A stretch of DNA of 64,000 bases, from assembly GCA_934393265.1 (NCBI GenBank), contig CAKRQL010000004.1:1-64000 (forward strand). The letters are read 5' to 3'. A program made the position numbers and the translations under genes. The notes under the pieces are model-generated. The model was not told the DNA's origin, did not search any database, and was given only the letters and a program-made list of their open reading frames with translations. Positions within the stretch are counted from its first letter, which is position 1, and every line of letters starts with the position of its first letter. The stretch is from an uncultured Eubacteriales bacterium (lineage in GTDB: Bacteria > Bacillota > Clostridia > Oscillospirales > CAG-272). Shown piece after piece: positions 44,670 through 52,996 of this stretch.

Positions 44670-44735
44670 GATACCTCTGTTTCCTGTTTTCAAAAACGAA
44701 AAACAAAAAACAGACAAAAGGCTTGTCTGTTTCCA
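44670..44735 (-). terminator. Tandem terminator hairpins below the guanine riboswitch
   Basis: On the minus strand, ACAGACAA pairs with TTGTCTGT followed by a T6 run (hairpin at about 44706-44731). A second hairpin, AACAGA/TCTGTT with a T run, lies about 40 bases further (about 44661-44684). The arms of the two hairpins are nearly interchangeable. Confidence 0.7.
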
Positions 44736-44774
44736 CATAAGACGACCGACGCAAAAAAAGCATCGATACAAATC

Positions 44775-44838
44775 CCAATAGTCGCACATAAGGGTGTGCG
44801 GTAGAAACGTTCGACCCGATAATTCGAATATATATTGG
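44775..44838 (-). ncRNA. Guanine-class purine riboswitch
   Basis: On the minus strand: P1 CCAATA/TATTGG, J1/2 TATA, P2 TTCGA/TCGAA with a GG-containing loop, the invariant J2/3 GTTTCTACC, P3 GCACA/TGTGC with a CC-containing loop, then GAC before P1 closes. The loop GG and CC can form the usual loop-loop contact. The base at position 74 (xpt numbering) is C, and J2/3 keeps the U51 seen in guanine rather than 2'-deoxyguanosine types. It lies between its promoter and the BMP/ABC operon and should switch the importer off when guanine is plentiful (family knowledge). Confidence 0.9.
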
Positions 44839-44866
44839 CGAGTATTCAATTTTTCCTGACGTGTTT

Positions 44867-44895
44867 ATTCTAACACACTCCGACAGAATATGCAA
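44867..44895 (-). promoter_or_regulatory. Extended -10 promoter of the purine importer operon
   Basis: On the minus strand, TTGCAT (44895-44890) and TAGAAT (44872-44867) are 17 bases apart, with TG one base before the -10. It lies between xpt and the guanine riboswitch. Confidence 0.7.
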
Positions 44896-44966
44896 CCCCC
44901 GGAGTGGTAGAAAAAGCACAAGTCAAGATAGCTAAAAACATACATCTTGCACAAATGGGGAGAAAA

Positions 44967-45542
44967 TCAAGCGAACTCTATTTCTCCGGTTTTCTCATCC
45001 ATGGAGACTATCTTTGCGAGTGAGTCGACGCGGTATCCCATCGCGCGGACATCGTCTCCTCCGTGCTGATAAACCTTTTCGACAACGGCGCCGCACCCGA
45101 CAACGGTGGCACCCGCCATGCTGCACAGACCGATGAGCCCCTTGAGGGCACAGCCCCGCGCGAGAAAGTCATCGACGATAAGCACTCTGTCCTCCGGCGT
45201 CAGGTATTCCTTTGAGACAATGACCTCGGATGAGTTGCCGTGGGTATATGACATTACGGGCACGCGGTAAAAGCTGTCCCCGATGTTCGAGCTTTTCGAT
45301 TTCTTTGCGTATACAACCGGGACGCCGAAGGGCAGGGCGGCAAGACAGGCAACCCCTATCCCGGAGGCTTCGATAGTAAGAATTTTGTTCACTCCGGAGT
45401 CCTTGTACATTTTGTACCACTCCTTGCCGCATTCGGTGAGAAGCGCAACATCTATTCTGTGGTTGAGAAATCCGTCTATTTTGAGTATATCTCCCGGGAG
45501 GACCTTTCCGTATTCGCGTATCTTGTCTTCGAGTAACTTCAT
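44967..45542 (-). CDS. xpt: Xanthine phosphoribosyltransferase
   Basis: 191 residues. It converts xanthine (and guanine) plus PRPP to the nucleotide for purine salvage. The PRPP motif RVLIVDDFLA lies near 124-133, and EASGIGVA near 60-67 is typical. The ATG at 45542 has GGAG six bases upstream; the longer frame lacks support. It lies between ung (42 bases upstream) and the riboswitch-controlled importer, so uptake and salvage genes are neighbours but belong to separate transcription units. Confidence 0.93.
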   Translation of the reverse strand: MKLLEDKIREYGKVLPGDILKIDGFLNHRIDVALLTECGKEWYKMYKDSGVNKILTIEASGIGVACLAALPFGVPVVYAKKSKSSNIGDSFYRVPVMSYTHGNSSEVIVSKEYLTPEDRVLIVDDFLARGCALKGLIGLCSMAGATVVGCGAVVEKVYQHGGDDVRAMGYRVDSLAKIVSMDEKTGEIEFA

Positions 45543-45584
45543 AATAAACTCCTGCAACATTTAATTAGCGGTATTGGTAGGACG

Positions 45585-46262
45585 TCAGTCGTCTGCCGTA
45601 TGTGACCAGTCTATCGGGGCTTGTCCGTGAGCTGTCAGAAAATCATTCGCTTTCCTGAAATGTCCGCAGCCGAAGAAACCGTTGTATGCCGACAGCGGGC
45701 TCGGATGCGCACATTCAAGAACGAGATGCTGCGGCGATGTTATCAGTGCTTTTTTTGCCCTGGCATTGCCGCCCCACAGCATGAATACGAGCGGGGTGCT
45801 CCTGTCATTCAGCAGTGATATTATCTTATCAGTGAGTATCTCCCAGCCATGACCTTTATGACTTTGCGGGCATCCCTCGCGGACGGTGAGCGTTGTGTTA
45901 AGCAGCAGTACACCCTGTTTTGCCCAGCCGGTCAGCTCACCCGATGACGGATACGGCATGCCGTACTCATCATTCAGCTCCTTGAAAATGTTTTTCAGCG
46001 ACGGCGGGGGCTCAACTCCGCGGCTGACGGAAAAGCAGAGACCATGTGCCTGCCCGGCACCGTGGTAGGGGTCCTGTCCGAGTATCACAGCCCGCACATC
46101 GCTGTACGGAGTATAGCGCAGTGCATTGAAGATGTCACTCATCGGCGGATACACTATGGTGCTGAAATATTCCTTTTTCAGAAATTCCCGCAGCCTGAGG
46201 TAGTAGTCTTTTTTGAATTCGGGAGCGAGAAGTCCGTCCCAATCGTTGCCGATGTTAACCAT
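45585..46262 (-). CDS. ung: Uracil-DNA glycosylase, family 1
   Basis: A 225-residue Ung that excises uracil from DNA. The water-activating motif GQDPYHG has catalytic D64, and the minor-groove loop HPSPLSAY lies near 186-193. It is of standard length and cytosolic. GGAG lies about nine bases before the ATG, and a promoter with TTGACT and TAGAAT (18-base spacer) stands upstream near 46300. xpt follows on the same strand. Confidence 0.96.
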   Translation of the reverse strand: MVNIGNDWDGLLAPEFKKDYYLRLREFLKKEYFSTIVYPPMSDIFNALRYTPYSDVRAVILGQDPYHGAGQAHGLCFSVSRGVEPPPSLKNIFKELNDEYGMPYPSSGELTGWAKQGVLLLNTTLTVREGCPQSHKGHGWEILTDKIISLLNDRSTPLVFMLWGGNARAKKALITSPQHLVLECAHPSPLSAYNGFFGCGHFRKANDFLTAHGQAPIDWSHTADD

Positions 46263-46373
46263 AAGATGCGCTCCAACGACATATTTTGATTATATTCTAA
46301 CATCGTGAAAAGGGAAAAGTCAATAGAAAAAATCCAATATTGCAAAATGCAAAGAAAGGTCTGTAAAAAGAAA

Positions 46374-46427
46374 CAAAAAAGACCGCCGGACAGCCCACTC
46401 ACTTGTATGAGGTGACTGCCCGGCAGA
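46374..46427 (-). terminator. Intrinsic terminator after the S1-domain gene
   Basis: On the minus strand, GCCGG-x-CAG pairs with CTG-x-CCGGC (arms near 46417-46425 and 46384-46392), followed by a T6 run. Confidence 0.7.
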
Positions 46428-46434
46428 CTTTATT

Positions 46435-47367
46435 TTATATGAAATCGGTGCGTATAACGCGCTTTGAGCACTCCGGGGAATATATCCATGAATTAATATG
46501 AGTGCGTTTTTCGGGGTCAATGAAGTATTCTGTCGGCTCTGAACAGAGCGGTGCGTCGTACACATCTATTATTATGAGCTTTATCTTCATTCTGTCCGGA
46601 AGTATACTCTTTATGTATATAGCTGCGGTTTGCCCCACCGCGACCCCCTCGCGATATTCCGCGAGCCCTGCGAGATTTGGCGTCAGCTCTACAAAAATTC
46701 CGTAATCCTCGACTCCCCGTATCACTCCGCGCACGGTCTGTCCCTCTGAGAACAGGGCGGCGTTCTCCTCCCATGTTCCGAGCAGTTCGCGCATTGAGAC
46801 GTATATCCGGTCATTCTCGGTGCTTTTCACAACCGTATATACCGATTGACCGACATTAAGTCGTGCGGACGGATGAGATATCCTCGACACGGAGATACAG
46901 TCTATCGAAAGTAATGAGATTATCCCGCAGCCTATATCCACAAATGCGCCGAAGCTCTCGAGATGAGTTATCTTCGCAGGTATTATATCCCCGGGGGAAA
47001 GCGAGGAAATGTAATTCAGCATACATTCCTCCTGTGCCGCGCGCCGCGAGAGAATGACCGTAGGCTCGCCCTCCTGTTCCGAAAAGCCTATCACCTTAAA
47101 GCAGACCGGTTTGCCTACTCTTGTCAGTATCGCTATATCCTTGACCTGCTCACCGTTTTTTGTATACTGCACCTCATCGCGCGGTATTATCGCACGTATG
47201 TGCGGAGATACAGAGATGTGAAGTGAGAAATCGCGGTCGCATAGTATTGCCGGAGCTTCAAGTATTATCTGCTTTTCGAGCGCATGCTCGAGCCCGGCGC
47301 GCGACGCGAGATAATCGCGGTTTTCCGGATTTTTAATCAGCGAGCCTTCCGGTCTGTATACATTCAT
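46435..47367 (-). CDS. S1 RNA-binding domain protein (S1-like)
   Basis: 310 residues with three S1/OB-type segments: about 35-110 (degenerate), 128-195 (with HLESFGAFVDIGCG) and 207-272 (with GVEDYGIFVELTPNLAGL). It resembles the short RpsA-like proteins of Bacillota, which bind mRNA and may help translation, rather than the six-domain E. coli S1. It has no signal peptide. The ATG has AGGA upstream, and a terminator follows. Whether it is a ribosomal protein or a regulator cannot be decided from the sequence. Confidence 0.78.
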   Translation of the reverse strand: MNVYRPEGSLIKNPENRDYLASRAGLEHALEKQIILEAPAILCDRDFSLHISVSPHIRAIIPRDEVQYTKNGEQVKDIAILTRVGKPVCFKVIGFSEQEGEPTVILSRRAAQEECMLNYISSLSPGDIIPAKITHLESFGAFVDIGCGIISLLSIDCISVSRISHPSARLNVGQSVYTVVKSTENDRIYVSMRELLGTWEENAALFSEGQTVRGVIRGVEDYGIFVELTPNLAGLAEYREGVAVGQTAAIYIKSILPDRMKIKLIIIDVYDAPLCSEPTEYFIDPEKRTHINSWIYSPECSKRVIRTDFI

Positions 47368-47455
47368 TTTTGTGTCCTGCCTTTCGTATTCGTCTGTTTT
47401 TCTTACGCTGAATAGTATGCGAACAGGCAGTAAAATATGATGACATCGCCGTAAG

Positions 47456-47821
47456 TTATCCTATGTTCTGCGGAGATTCTCCGAGCCCGAAGCTCACTTC
47501 AATAGCGGAGTTCACCTGATCCATTGTTCCGTCATCGAGATGTCCCATCTTCTCCTTCAGGCGCTTTTTATCAAGTGTGCGTATCTGCTCGAGCAGTATA
47601 ACACTGTCCTTTGCCAAGCCCACATCTCCTCCGTTTACATCAATATGCGTCGGGAGTCTGTTCTTTCCCATCCGTGAGGTGATAGCGGCGGCTATGACGG
47701 TCGGACTGTATCTGTTACCGACGTCGTTCTGCACTATCAGCACCGGGCGCAGCCCGCCCTGCTCGCTGCCGACCACGGGACTCAGGTCAGCATAAAAGAT
47801 ATCTCCCCTTTTAATATTCAT
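47456..47821 (-). CDS. ndoA: MazF/PemK (EndoA)-type mRNA interferase without adjacent antitoxin
   Basis: A 121-residue MazF-type endoribonuclease that cuts mRNA at short sequences. The N-terminal [19 protein letters not shown] contains the family signature, RPVLIVQND follows, and a conserved Thr lies near 48 (AAAITSR). In Bacillota the antitoxin (EndoAI-like) gene usually precedes it; here the 280 bases upstream hold no credible antitoxin frame and the next gene is DUF378. The antitoxin may lie elsewhere. Two GTTAAC sites lie upstream at 47856 and 47872. Confidence 0.88.
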   Translation of the reverse strand: MNIKRGDIFYADLSPVVGSEQGGLRPVLIVQNDVGNRYSPTVIAAAITSRMGKNRLPTHIDVNGGDVGLAKDSVILLEQIRTLDKKRLKEKMGHLDDGTMDQVNSAIEVSFGLGESPQNIG

Positions 47822-47849
47822 TATTTAATATGTCCTTCTCCTTTTTTAC

Positions 47850-47882
47850 ATTAGAGTTAACATTTCTTACCGTTAACTATTT
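47850..47882 (-). promoter_or_regulatory. Possible mazF control region with paired GTTAAC sites
   Basis: Palindromes GTTAAC at 47856-47861 and 47872-47877 are 16 bases apart and overlap a weak promoter candidate on the minus strand (TTAACG, then TAATGT after 17 bases). The regulator is unknown. Confidence 0.3.
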
Positions 47883-48104
47883 TTGCCTTTGTCCACCGTT
47901 CTTAAACATGACATTTTCCGTTTTTTCGCGGTTTCGACCGCGACGGTATCCGTTATCAGTATATGCAGCATACAGGCCATGCGGGAAGCGACATGCCCAA
48001 AAGCAGAAAGAAGAAGAGAAAAAGAAAACCGGCACCACTGGGGCACCGGCTTCCGGTCTGATGTGCTTTCGTTTTTTTCTGACGGAGAGTGTCTCCTGTA
48101 ATCG

Positions 48105-48326
48105 TCAGGCTCTTGTTTCTGCCCGCTCCGGCATTTCATTGCGGAAGAGCAGGGAAATGCACCAGAGCCCGGCGAGGGCAACTATCGTATATATTATTCT
48201 TGCCGCGACAGTCCCGGCGCCACCGCATATCCATGCGACGACATCAAATGAAAAGAGACCGACCGAGCCCCAGTTGAGGGCTCCGATTATCGTAAGCACG
48301 AGCGCTATCTTATTCATTACGGTCAT
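48105..48326 (-). CDS. DUF378 small membrane protein
   Basis: A 73-residue protein with two predicted membrane helices, one around residues 4-22 (including IIGALNWG, a DUF378 signature) and one around 40-58. The ATG at 48326 is chosen because AAGGAG lies nine bases upstream; the longer frame adds an unlikely basic stretch. The family is widespread in Gram-positive bacteria and of unknown function. It lies between mazF and sigK on the same strand. Confidence 0.75.
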   Translation of the reverse strand: MTVMNKIALVLTIIGALNWGSVGLFSFDVVAWICGGAGTVAARIIYTIVALAGLWCISLLFRNEMPERAETRA

Positions 48327-48418
48327 TTTTGTAAGCTCCTTGTTTTTTTGGATTGTTCCGCTCATAGTTTTCCCGCGCTTTCCGGATTTATACATGCCGG
48401 AAAAGCACGTGTAAAAAT

Positions 48419-49120
48419 TCAGTCACCGAGGTCGGGAACAAAATCTCCGAACATATCACGCAACTTACGCAGCGCCTTTTTTTCAATTCTCGATACATAG
48501 GAGCGGGATATTTTCAGGTGCTTTGCGACCTCTTTCTGTGTTTTCGGTTCATATCCCATCAGGCCGTACCGCAGAATTATTATTTCACGCTCCCGACGGT
48601 CGAGCGCGGTGTCAACCAATTCCCGCACGCGATCTGTGTGCATCTTCATGTCCACATCCTCGGCTATCGTATCATCTGTGCTTATGATGTCGAGGTATGT
48701 GAGCGGGTTGCCGTCACGATCAATATCGATGGTTTCGTTTATGGAGATTTCACTGTACAGCTTTTTTCGAGAGCGGAAAAACATCAGAATTTCATTCTGA
48801 ACGCACTTTGCACCGTAGGTGGCAAATCTCGTTCCGTGCTCCGCTTTGAAACTGTCCACGGCTTTGATAAGTCCGAGGCTGCCGATAGACAGGAGCTCAT
48901 CCGGGAATTGATACGATGAGTAATATTTTCTTATGATGTGAGAGACGAGGCGGAGATTGTGCTCTATGAGCCTCTCTCTCGCTTTTGTGTCGCCGTTTTT
49001 CATTCTTTCAAAAAGCTCACCCTCCTCGCTCTTTGAAAGAGGGGGCGGGAAGCTCCGGTTTTCACCGAGACTCAGTATCAGCGAAATAAATTTTGTAAGT
49101 AACGCTCTTAATCCCTGCAT
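48419..49120 (-). CDS. sigK: RNA polymerase sporulation sigma factor SigK
   Basis: A 233-residue sigma-70 family factor of the SigK/SigE type, active late in the mother cell during sporulation. Region 2 includes LIEHNLRLVSHIIRKYY near 48-64 and the FATYGAKCVQNEILMFFRSRKK stretch; region 4 ends with the helix-turn-helix in SRSYVSRIEKKALRKL. An N-terminal hydrophobic pro-sequence (about 1-20) is cleaved in Bacillus. The ATG at 49120 is set by GGAGG seven bases upstream; a GTG at 49126 is too close to it. The gene is intact, with no skin-like insertion. Confidence 0.9.
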   Translation of the reverse strand: MQGLRALLTKFISLILSLGENRSFPPPLSKSEEGELFERMKNGDTKARERLIEHNLRLVSHIIRKYYSSYQFPDELLSIGSLGLIKAVDSFKAEHGTRFATYGAKCVQNEILMFFRSRKKLYSEISINETIDIDRDGNPLTYLDIISTDDTIAEDVDMKMHTDRVRELVDTALDRREREIIILRYGLMGYEPKTQKEVAKHLKISRSYVSRIEKKALRKLRDMFGDFVPDLGD

Positions 49121-49186
49121 ATTCACTCCTCCGTTCGTAAGAAGGATATGCAGTTCTGCTTGTACTCTTTCCGGTCTTCGGCAATA

Positions 49187-49906
49187 TTATTTCTTGTCGG
49201 ATTTTATCGGATACAGCGTCGGCACATCTTCGGGCTCCTCGAGCTTTTTGATATTGTCACACATTTCCGGCGTGTAGATGCAGTAGCCTCCCGGCATGGA
49301 TATTATAAGTGGATATTCCTCATACTGACGGAATTTTGCATTTATATTTGACACGTGTGAACGGATGTTTGAATCGCTCGGAATTTTCTGCGGGTTGAAT
49401 GAGTGATGGGTCAGTTCATTTGTGTCGGCGGGATTAGGGTAGGCAACCGTGAGATAGCGTATGAGCGTCTTTTCGGTTCTTGTGAACTTTATTTCATCAT
49501 CATAATGCTTTGCCGTGACACGCCATGCGGAGATGTCCAGCCCTTCGACGCCATATAATCCCGGTCTTGCTTTCCCGTTTCGCATGCAGTATTTATCTAT
49601 CCTGTGTATTATGCGGGCTGCAGACAGCCTGGCGTCGTAGACCGCGTCATATACCTCGGGCTCGGTCATGCTCTGATCCTTTATGGCGAATATCGGTGAT
49701 GCATGCAGATAGACGCGAAGCCTTTTTATGTAGTCCTCGGGGGCGGGTATCAGTCCGGGATTTAGCACAATAGCTGCATGATAGCGCGGATTTGCTTCTG
49801 CAAGAGCTTCGTATGGTGCTTTATGTACCGCGATGTACCCCATATAACGGAGCATATCGCACATTGCCTGTCCGCTTTGAGGATAATGATCTATTACGAG
49901 TATCAT
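49187..49906 (-). CDS. Atypical response regulator with pseudo-receiver and winged-helix domain
   Basis: 239 residues. Residues about 1-115 resemble a receiver domain (MILVIDHYPQSG start, later IFAIKDQ), but the phosphorylation site reads IVLNPG with Asn in place of Asp, so it is probably not phosphorylated. Residues about 135-225 look like an OmpR/PhoB winged helix ending in MPGGYCIYTP. The ATG at 49906 is set by GGGAGG with a consensus promoter upstream; the longer frame would overlap that promoter. No kinase gene is adjacent. It lies directly upstream of sigK. The target is unknown. Confidence 0.75.
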   Translation of the reverse strand: MILVIDHYPQSGQAMCDMLRYMGYIAVHKAPYEALAEANPRYHAAIVLNPGLIPAPEDYIKRLRVYLHASPIFAIKDQSMTEPEVYDAVYDARLSAARIIHRIDKYCMRNGKARPGLYGVEGLDISAWRVTAKHYDDEIKFTRTEKTLIRYLTVAYPNPADTNELTHHSFNPQKIPSDSNIRSHVSNINAKFRQYEEYPLIISMPGGYCIYTPEMCDNIKKLEEPEDVPTLYPIKSDKK

Positions 49907-49949
49907 GACTTTTACCTCCCTGTACTGCGCAATATAAAATAATGTAAGT

Positions 49950-49978
49950 ATTGTAACACGAATAAGGCGCGCGGTCAA
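49950..49978 (-). promoter_or_regulatory. Sigma-A promoter of the pseudo-receiver regulator
   Basis: On the minus strand, TTGACC (49978-49973) and TACAAT (49955-49950) are 17 bases apart. Confidence 0.75.
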
Positions 49979-50075
49979 CCGCTTTTTTAATAAAAATTTG
50001 TATTTTTGTAACAGAAAATACACATTTGAACAAACAGAGATTGGAACAGTATATTTGGGAGAAAAATCAAATTAC

Positions 50076-50104
50076 TTGACAACCGAATGTTAAAGAATTA
50101 TAAT
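50076..50104 (+). promoter_or_regulatory. Consensus sigma-A promoter of the SDR gene
   Basis: TTGACA (50076-50081) and TATAAT (50099-50104) are perfect and 17 bases apart. Confidence 0.85.
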
Positions 50105-50155
50105 GAATGAGTAATAAGGCTCTGACATAAATTACAGAGTGAATGGGGGACGAAA

Positions 50156-50884
50156 ATGGACGGCATGCGTACGGCAATTGTAACCGGCGGCTCGCGGGGA
50201 ATAGGCAGGGCAACGGTGGAGTGCCTGACAGACCGCGGGTTCCGCGTTGCTTTCACATACAAAAACAGCGAAGAGCTTGCGACGGAGCTCTCGGCGCGTA
50301 CCGGTGCTGTCGCAATACGGGCTGATTCCGGTACGGAGGCTGATGTCATCCGTGCTGTGCGGGTAGCCGAGGAGTGTCTCGGCGGGAGTATAGACTGCCT
50401 TGTAAATAATGCTGCCGTATCTTCGTTTTCTCTTTTTACGGATATAACCACAGAGGAATGGAACAGAATAATGGCGGTTAATCTTACCGGCACATTTCTC
50501 TATACGAGGGCTGTTATACCCGGAATGATACACAAAAAGAGCGGCAGAATTATAAATGTCTCATCAATGTGGGGGATGGTAGGTGCTGCATGCGAGGTTC
50601 ATTATGCGACATCGAAGGCGGCATTGATAGGTATGACAAAGTCGCTTGCAAAGGAGCTCGGACCCTCCGGTATAACCGTAAACGCCGTTTGCCCCGGAGT
50701 TATAGATACCGATATGAACGCTTCACTCGACGACAAGTCGCGTTCCGAGCTTATGGACAGCGCGGCGCTCTGCCGGATGGGGGAGCCGGGAGAGGTGGCA
50801 CGCGCAATAGCCTTTCTTGCGTCGGATGAAGCATCGTTTATTACAGGAGAAATAATGAATGTTTCCGGCGGATTTGTAATGTAA
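50156..50884 (+). CDS. SDR family oxidoreductase (FabG-like)
   Basis: A 242-residue short-chain dehydrogenase/reductase. The NAD(P) motif TGGSRGIGRA is at about 10-19, NNAA near 85-88, catalytic Ser in NVSSMWG, and Y-x-x-x-K in HYATSKAA near 149-155. It looks like 3-oxoacyl-ACP reductase FabG, but without a fatty-acid cluster around it the substrate cannot be assigned; sugar or secondary alcohol reduction is equally possible. GGGGGA lies before the ATG, and a strong consensus promoter drives it. The SRP RNA gene follows. Confidence 0.85.
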   Translation: MDGMRTAIVTGGSRGIGRATVECLTDRGFRVAFTYKNSEELATELSARTGAVAIRADSGTEADVIRAVRVAEECLGGSIDCLVNNAAVSSFSLFTDITTEEWNRIMAVNLTGTFLYTRAVIPGMIHKKSGRIINVSSMWGMVGAACEVHYATSKAALIGMTKSLAKELGPSGITVNAVCPGVIDTDMNASLDDKSRSELMDSAALCRMGEPGEVARAIAFLASDEASFITGEIMNVSGGFVM

Positions 50885-50903
50885 AAAAAGTTCGTGCCGG
50901 GTA

Positions 50904-50932
50904 TTGATTTTTTTCTTGCTATTTGCTATAAT
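50904..50932 (+). promoter_or_regulatory. Extended -10 promoter of the SRP RNA gene
   Basis: TTGATT (50904-50909) and TATAAT (50927-50932) are 17 bases apart, with TG one base before the -10. Transcription should begin near 50939. Confidence 0.8.
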
Positions 50933-50938
50933 ATACGC

Positions 50939-51230
50939 ATACCAAGTATTCATCGTGTCTGACGGAGCCATACCAGCCGGGGCGGTAGCGGTGCCTTGTA
51001 CCTGAAATCCGCTATAGCAGGGGTTCATTCCCACCGTAAGGGCTGATTCTGTGCAGTCTGCACTGTCGTTTACTGTGATGAAGGGTGGGTCTCACGCAAT
51101 CGGAGGCTGTGAACCATGTCAGGTGGGGAACCAAGCAGCATTAAGCGGTTTATCCGGTGTGCCGTGAGGCAACCTGCCCGGAGCAGTGGCGGCGGTTACC
51201 GTGTGTATCGTCATTTTCGAGCGGAGGGTG
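50939..51230 (+). ncRNA. ffs: Signal recognition particle RNA, large Bacillota type
   Basis: An about 290-base RNA of the Bacillus/Clostridium type, with Alu and S domains. The Alu part shows the GGTAGCGGTGCC stretch and the AATCCGCTATAGCAGGG stretch. The S domain shows the Ffh-binding site: ATGTCAGG, a GGAA-containing tip (GGTGGGGAACC) and AAGCAGCATTAAGC. Its promoter lies just upstream and dnaX just downstream, an arrangement found in many Bacillota. The 3' end is estimated. Confidence 0.92.
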
Positions 51231-51264
51231 TATGGCTCTTTCAGAGGCGATGAATATTCTTTTT

Positions 51265-51309
51265 ACGCTTCGGCGCGTGCGGAGATTTGTGCCGCCGCGT
51301 CTTTTTTTT
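51265..51309 (+). terminator. Terminator between SRP RNA and dnaX
   Basis: ACGC-TT-CGGC (51265-51274) pairs with GCCG-CC-GCGT (51291-51300), followed by an 8-base T run. It stands 35 bases before the dnaX start and may limit read-through from the strong SRP promoter. Confidence 0.7.
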
Positions 51310-51344
51310 GAAAATGCAAGGACTGTCGCGGAAAGGAGAGAAAT

Positions 51345-52907
51345 ATGTCTGATTATATCGCGCTGTATCGCAAATGGCGACCGGTGAACTTTGACGATGT
51401 ATGCGGGCAGAATGCCGTAACCGATGTACTGAAGTACGAGGTAAAGAACGGAAAAATATCGCATGCGTACCTTTTCTGCGGCTCGAGAGGAACCGGCAAG
51501 ACAAGCTGTGCCAGAATACTCGCAAAGGCGGTCAACTGCCTGCACCCTGTAAACGGAAATCCGTGCAACGAGTGCGAGGCGTGCCGCAGCATAGATGCAG
51601 GCGCCGCGCTTGATGTCATTGAAATGGACGCAGCGAGCAACAACGGTGTTGACAATGTCCGCGATATGAAGGACGAGATAGCATTCACGCCGGCGATACT
51701 CAGATACCGCGTTTATATCATAGACGAGGTTCACATGATGTCAGGTGCTGCATTTAACGCACTTTTGAAAACACTTGAAGAGCCTCCGGCATACGTGGTT
51801 TTCATACTCGCCACGACGGAGTTCAATAAGCTGCCAACGACAATTGTGTCGCGCTGTCAGAGATTTGATTTCCGCCGCATGACCTCCGATGTCATTATAG
51901 CGCGGCTTATGAAAATAGCCTCTGCCGAGGGGATAGAGCTTACCGAGGACGGTGCCCGCGTTATAGCGAGGGCGGCGCAGGGAGGGATGCGCGATGCCGT
52001 CAGCCTGCTTGAATTATGTGCAGGGAAGCACACCCTCATAGATGAAAAATTCGTATCGGAGAACCTCGGGATAGGGAGCCGTGACTCGGTATATTCACTT
52101 ATATCAGCGGTGCTCGCTGCCGACTATTCCGCAATATATGACACCGTTCGCTCAATATCAATGTCGAGCGGTGATATAGCGGTGTTCTGGCAGGAGCTCC
52201 TCGAAGCTTATCGTGATATGCTCGTTGTTAAAAACACGGCGGAGGCGAAAAGCTACCTTGACCTCACCGATACGGAATATGAAAAGCTCCGCGGGTTGGC
52301 GGGAAATTTTACATCCCGAGTCCTTGATTACCATATTTCCGTCATACGGAATGCTATGGCGGATATGCTCCGCGCTCCCGCAGCAAAACGGGGAATTGCG
52401 GAGATAGCACTTACTGAAATGGCAAATCCGAAGCTCGAGAAAACGCCGCAGGCACTCTCTGTGCGCATTGAGGATCTGGAACGCACGGTGGCTATGATGA
52501 AAATGGGGGTCTTGGCGATAAAGCCTACCGACGCAGAACAGCCGAAGCTCACCGAACGGGAGCAGCCGACGTCGGCGGAATGTACGGCACCGGCTGTGAC
52601 GACCGGTGGCGACGGTACAAAATACCTTGGTTGGGGTGATGTGGTTACGAGAATAGGGGAACTTAAAAAATCCCTTGCTGTGCAATTTGACGGCTCCGCA
52701 GCGTACAGAACCGATAACCGCTTTACGGTTTATATGAACCGCTTTTTCGCTCCGCGACTTGCGGCTAACGATGAAAACATCGCTCTCCTGCGAGGGAGCA
52801 TAGCGGAGCGCGAGGGGCTCACGATACAGGATGTATCGGTTGAGGTGCGCTCCTCCGATGAAAAAAAAGAGGAAACCGCGACAACAGATCTTGACAGCAT
52901 ATTTTGA
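51345..52907 (+). CDS. dnaX: DNA polymerase III subunit gamma/tau
   Basis: A 520-residue clamp-loader ATPase. Walker A GSRGTGKTSC is at 46-55; zinc-binding Cys are 65, 74, 77 and 80; Walker B-like IDEVHMMS lies near 126-133; the SRC sensor and C-terminal clamp-loader domain III follow. The region after about 380 is low-complexity and then a short tau-like tail. AAGGAG lies before the ATG. It begins the dnaX-ybaB-recR unit, a conserved grouping. Confidence 0.96.
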   Translation: MSDYIALYRKWRPVNFDDVCGQNAVTDVLKYEVKNGKISHAYLFCGSRGTGKTSCARILAKAVNCLHPVNGNPCNECEACRSIDAGAALDVIEMDAASNNGVDNVRDMKDEIAFTPAILRYRVYIIDEVHMMSGAAFNALLKTLEEPPAYVVFILATTEFNKLPTTIVSRCQRFDFRRMTSDVIIARLMKIASAEGIELTEDGARVIARAAQGGMRDAVSLLELCAGKHTLIDEKFVSENLGIGSRDSVYSLISAVLAADYSAIYDTVRSISMSSGDIAVFWQELLEAYRDMLVVKNTAEAKSYLDLTDTEYEKLRGLAGNFTSRVLDYHISVIRNAMADMLRAPAAKRGIAEIALTEMANPKLEKTPQALSVRIEDLERTVAMMKMGVLAIKPTDAEQPKLTEREQPTSAECTAPAVTTGGDGTKYLGWGDVVTRIGELKKSLAVQFDGSAAYRTDNRFTVYMNRFFAPRLAANDENIALLRGSIAEREGLTIQDVSVEVRSSDEKKEETATTDLDSIF

Positions 52908-52996
52908 CAGGCAACACCGAAAAACGAAAAAATAAAAACAAATTGCAAAAACAATAAAATGCCACAAAAAATACGGCAGAATAACGGAGGAATAGT

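Noticed and set aside
47873..48181. 102-codon minus-strand frame upstream of mazF, tested as an antitoxin
   Set aside because: It overlaps the DUF378 gene, lacks a ribbon-helix-helix or AbrB-like pattern, and has no ribosome site.
50939..51230. Riboswitch before dnaX
   Set aside because: The conserved Alu and S-domain elements fit the SRP RNA, and a terminator separates it from dnaX.
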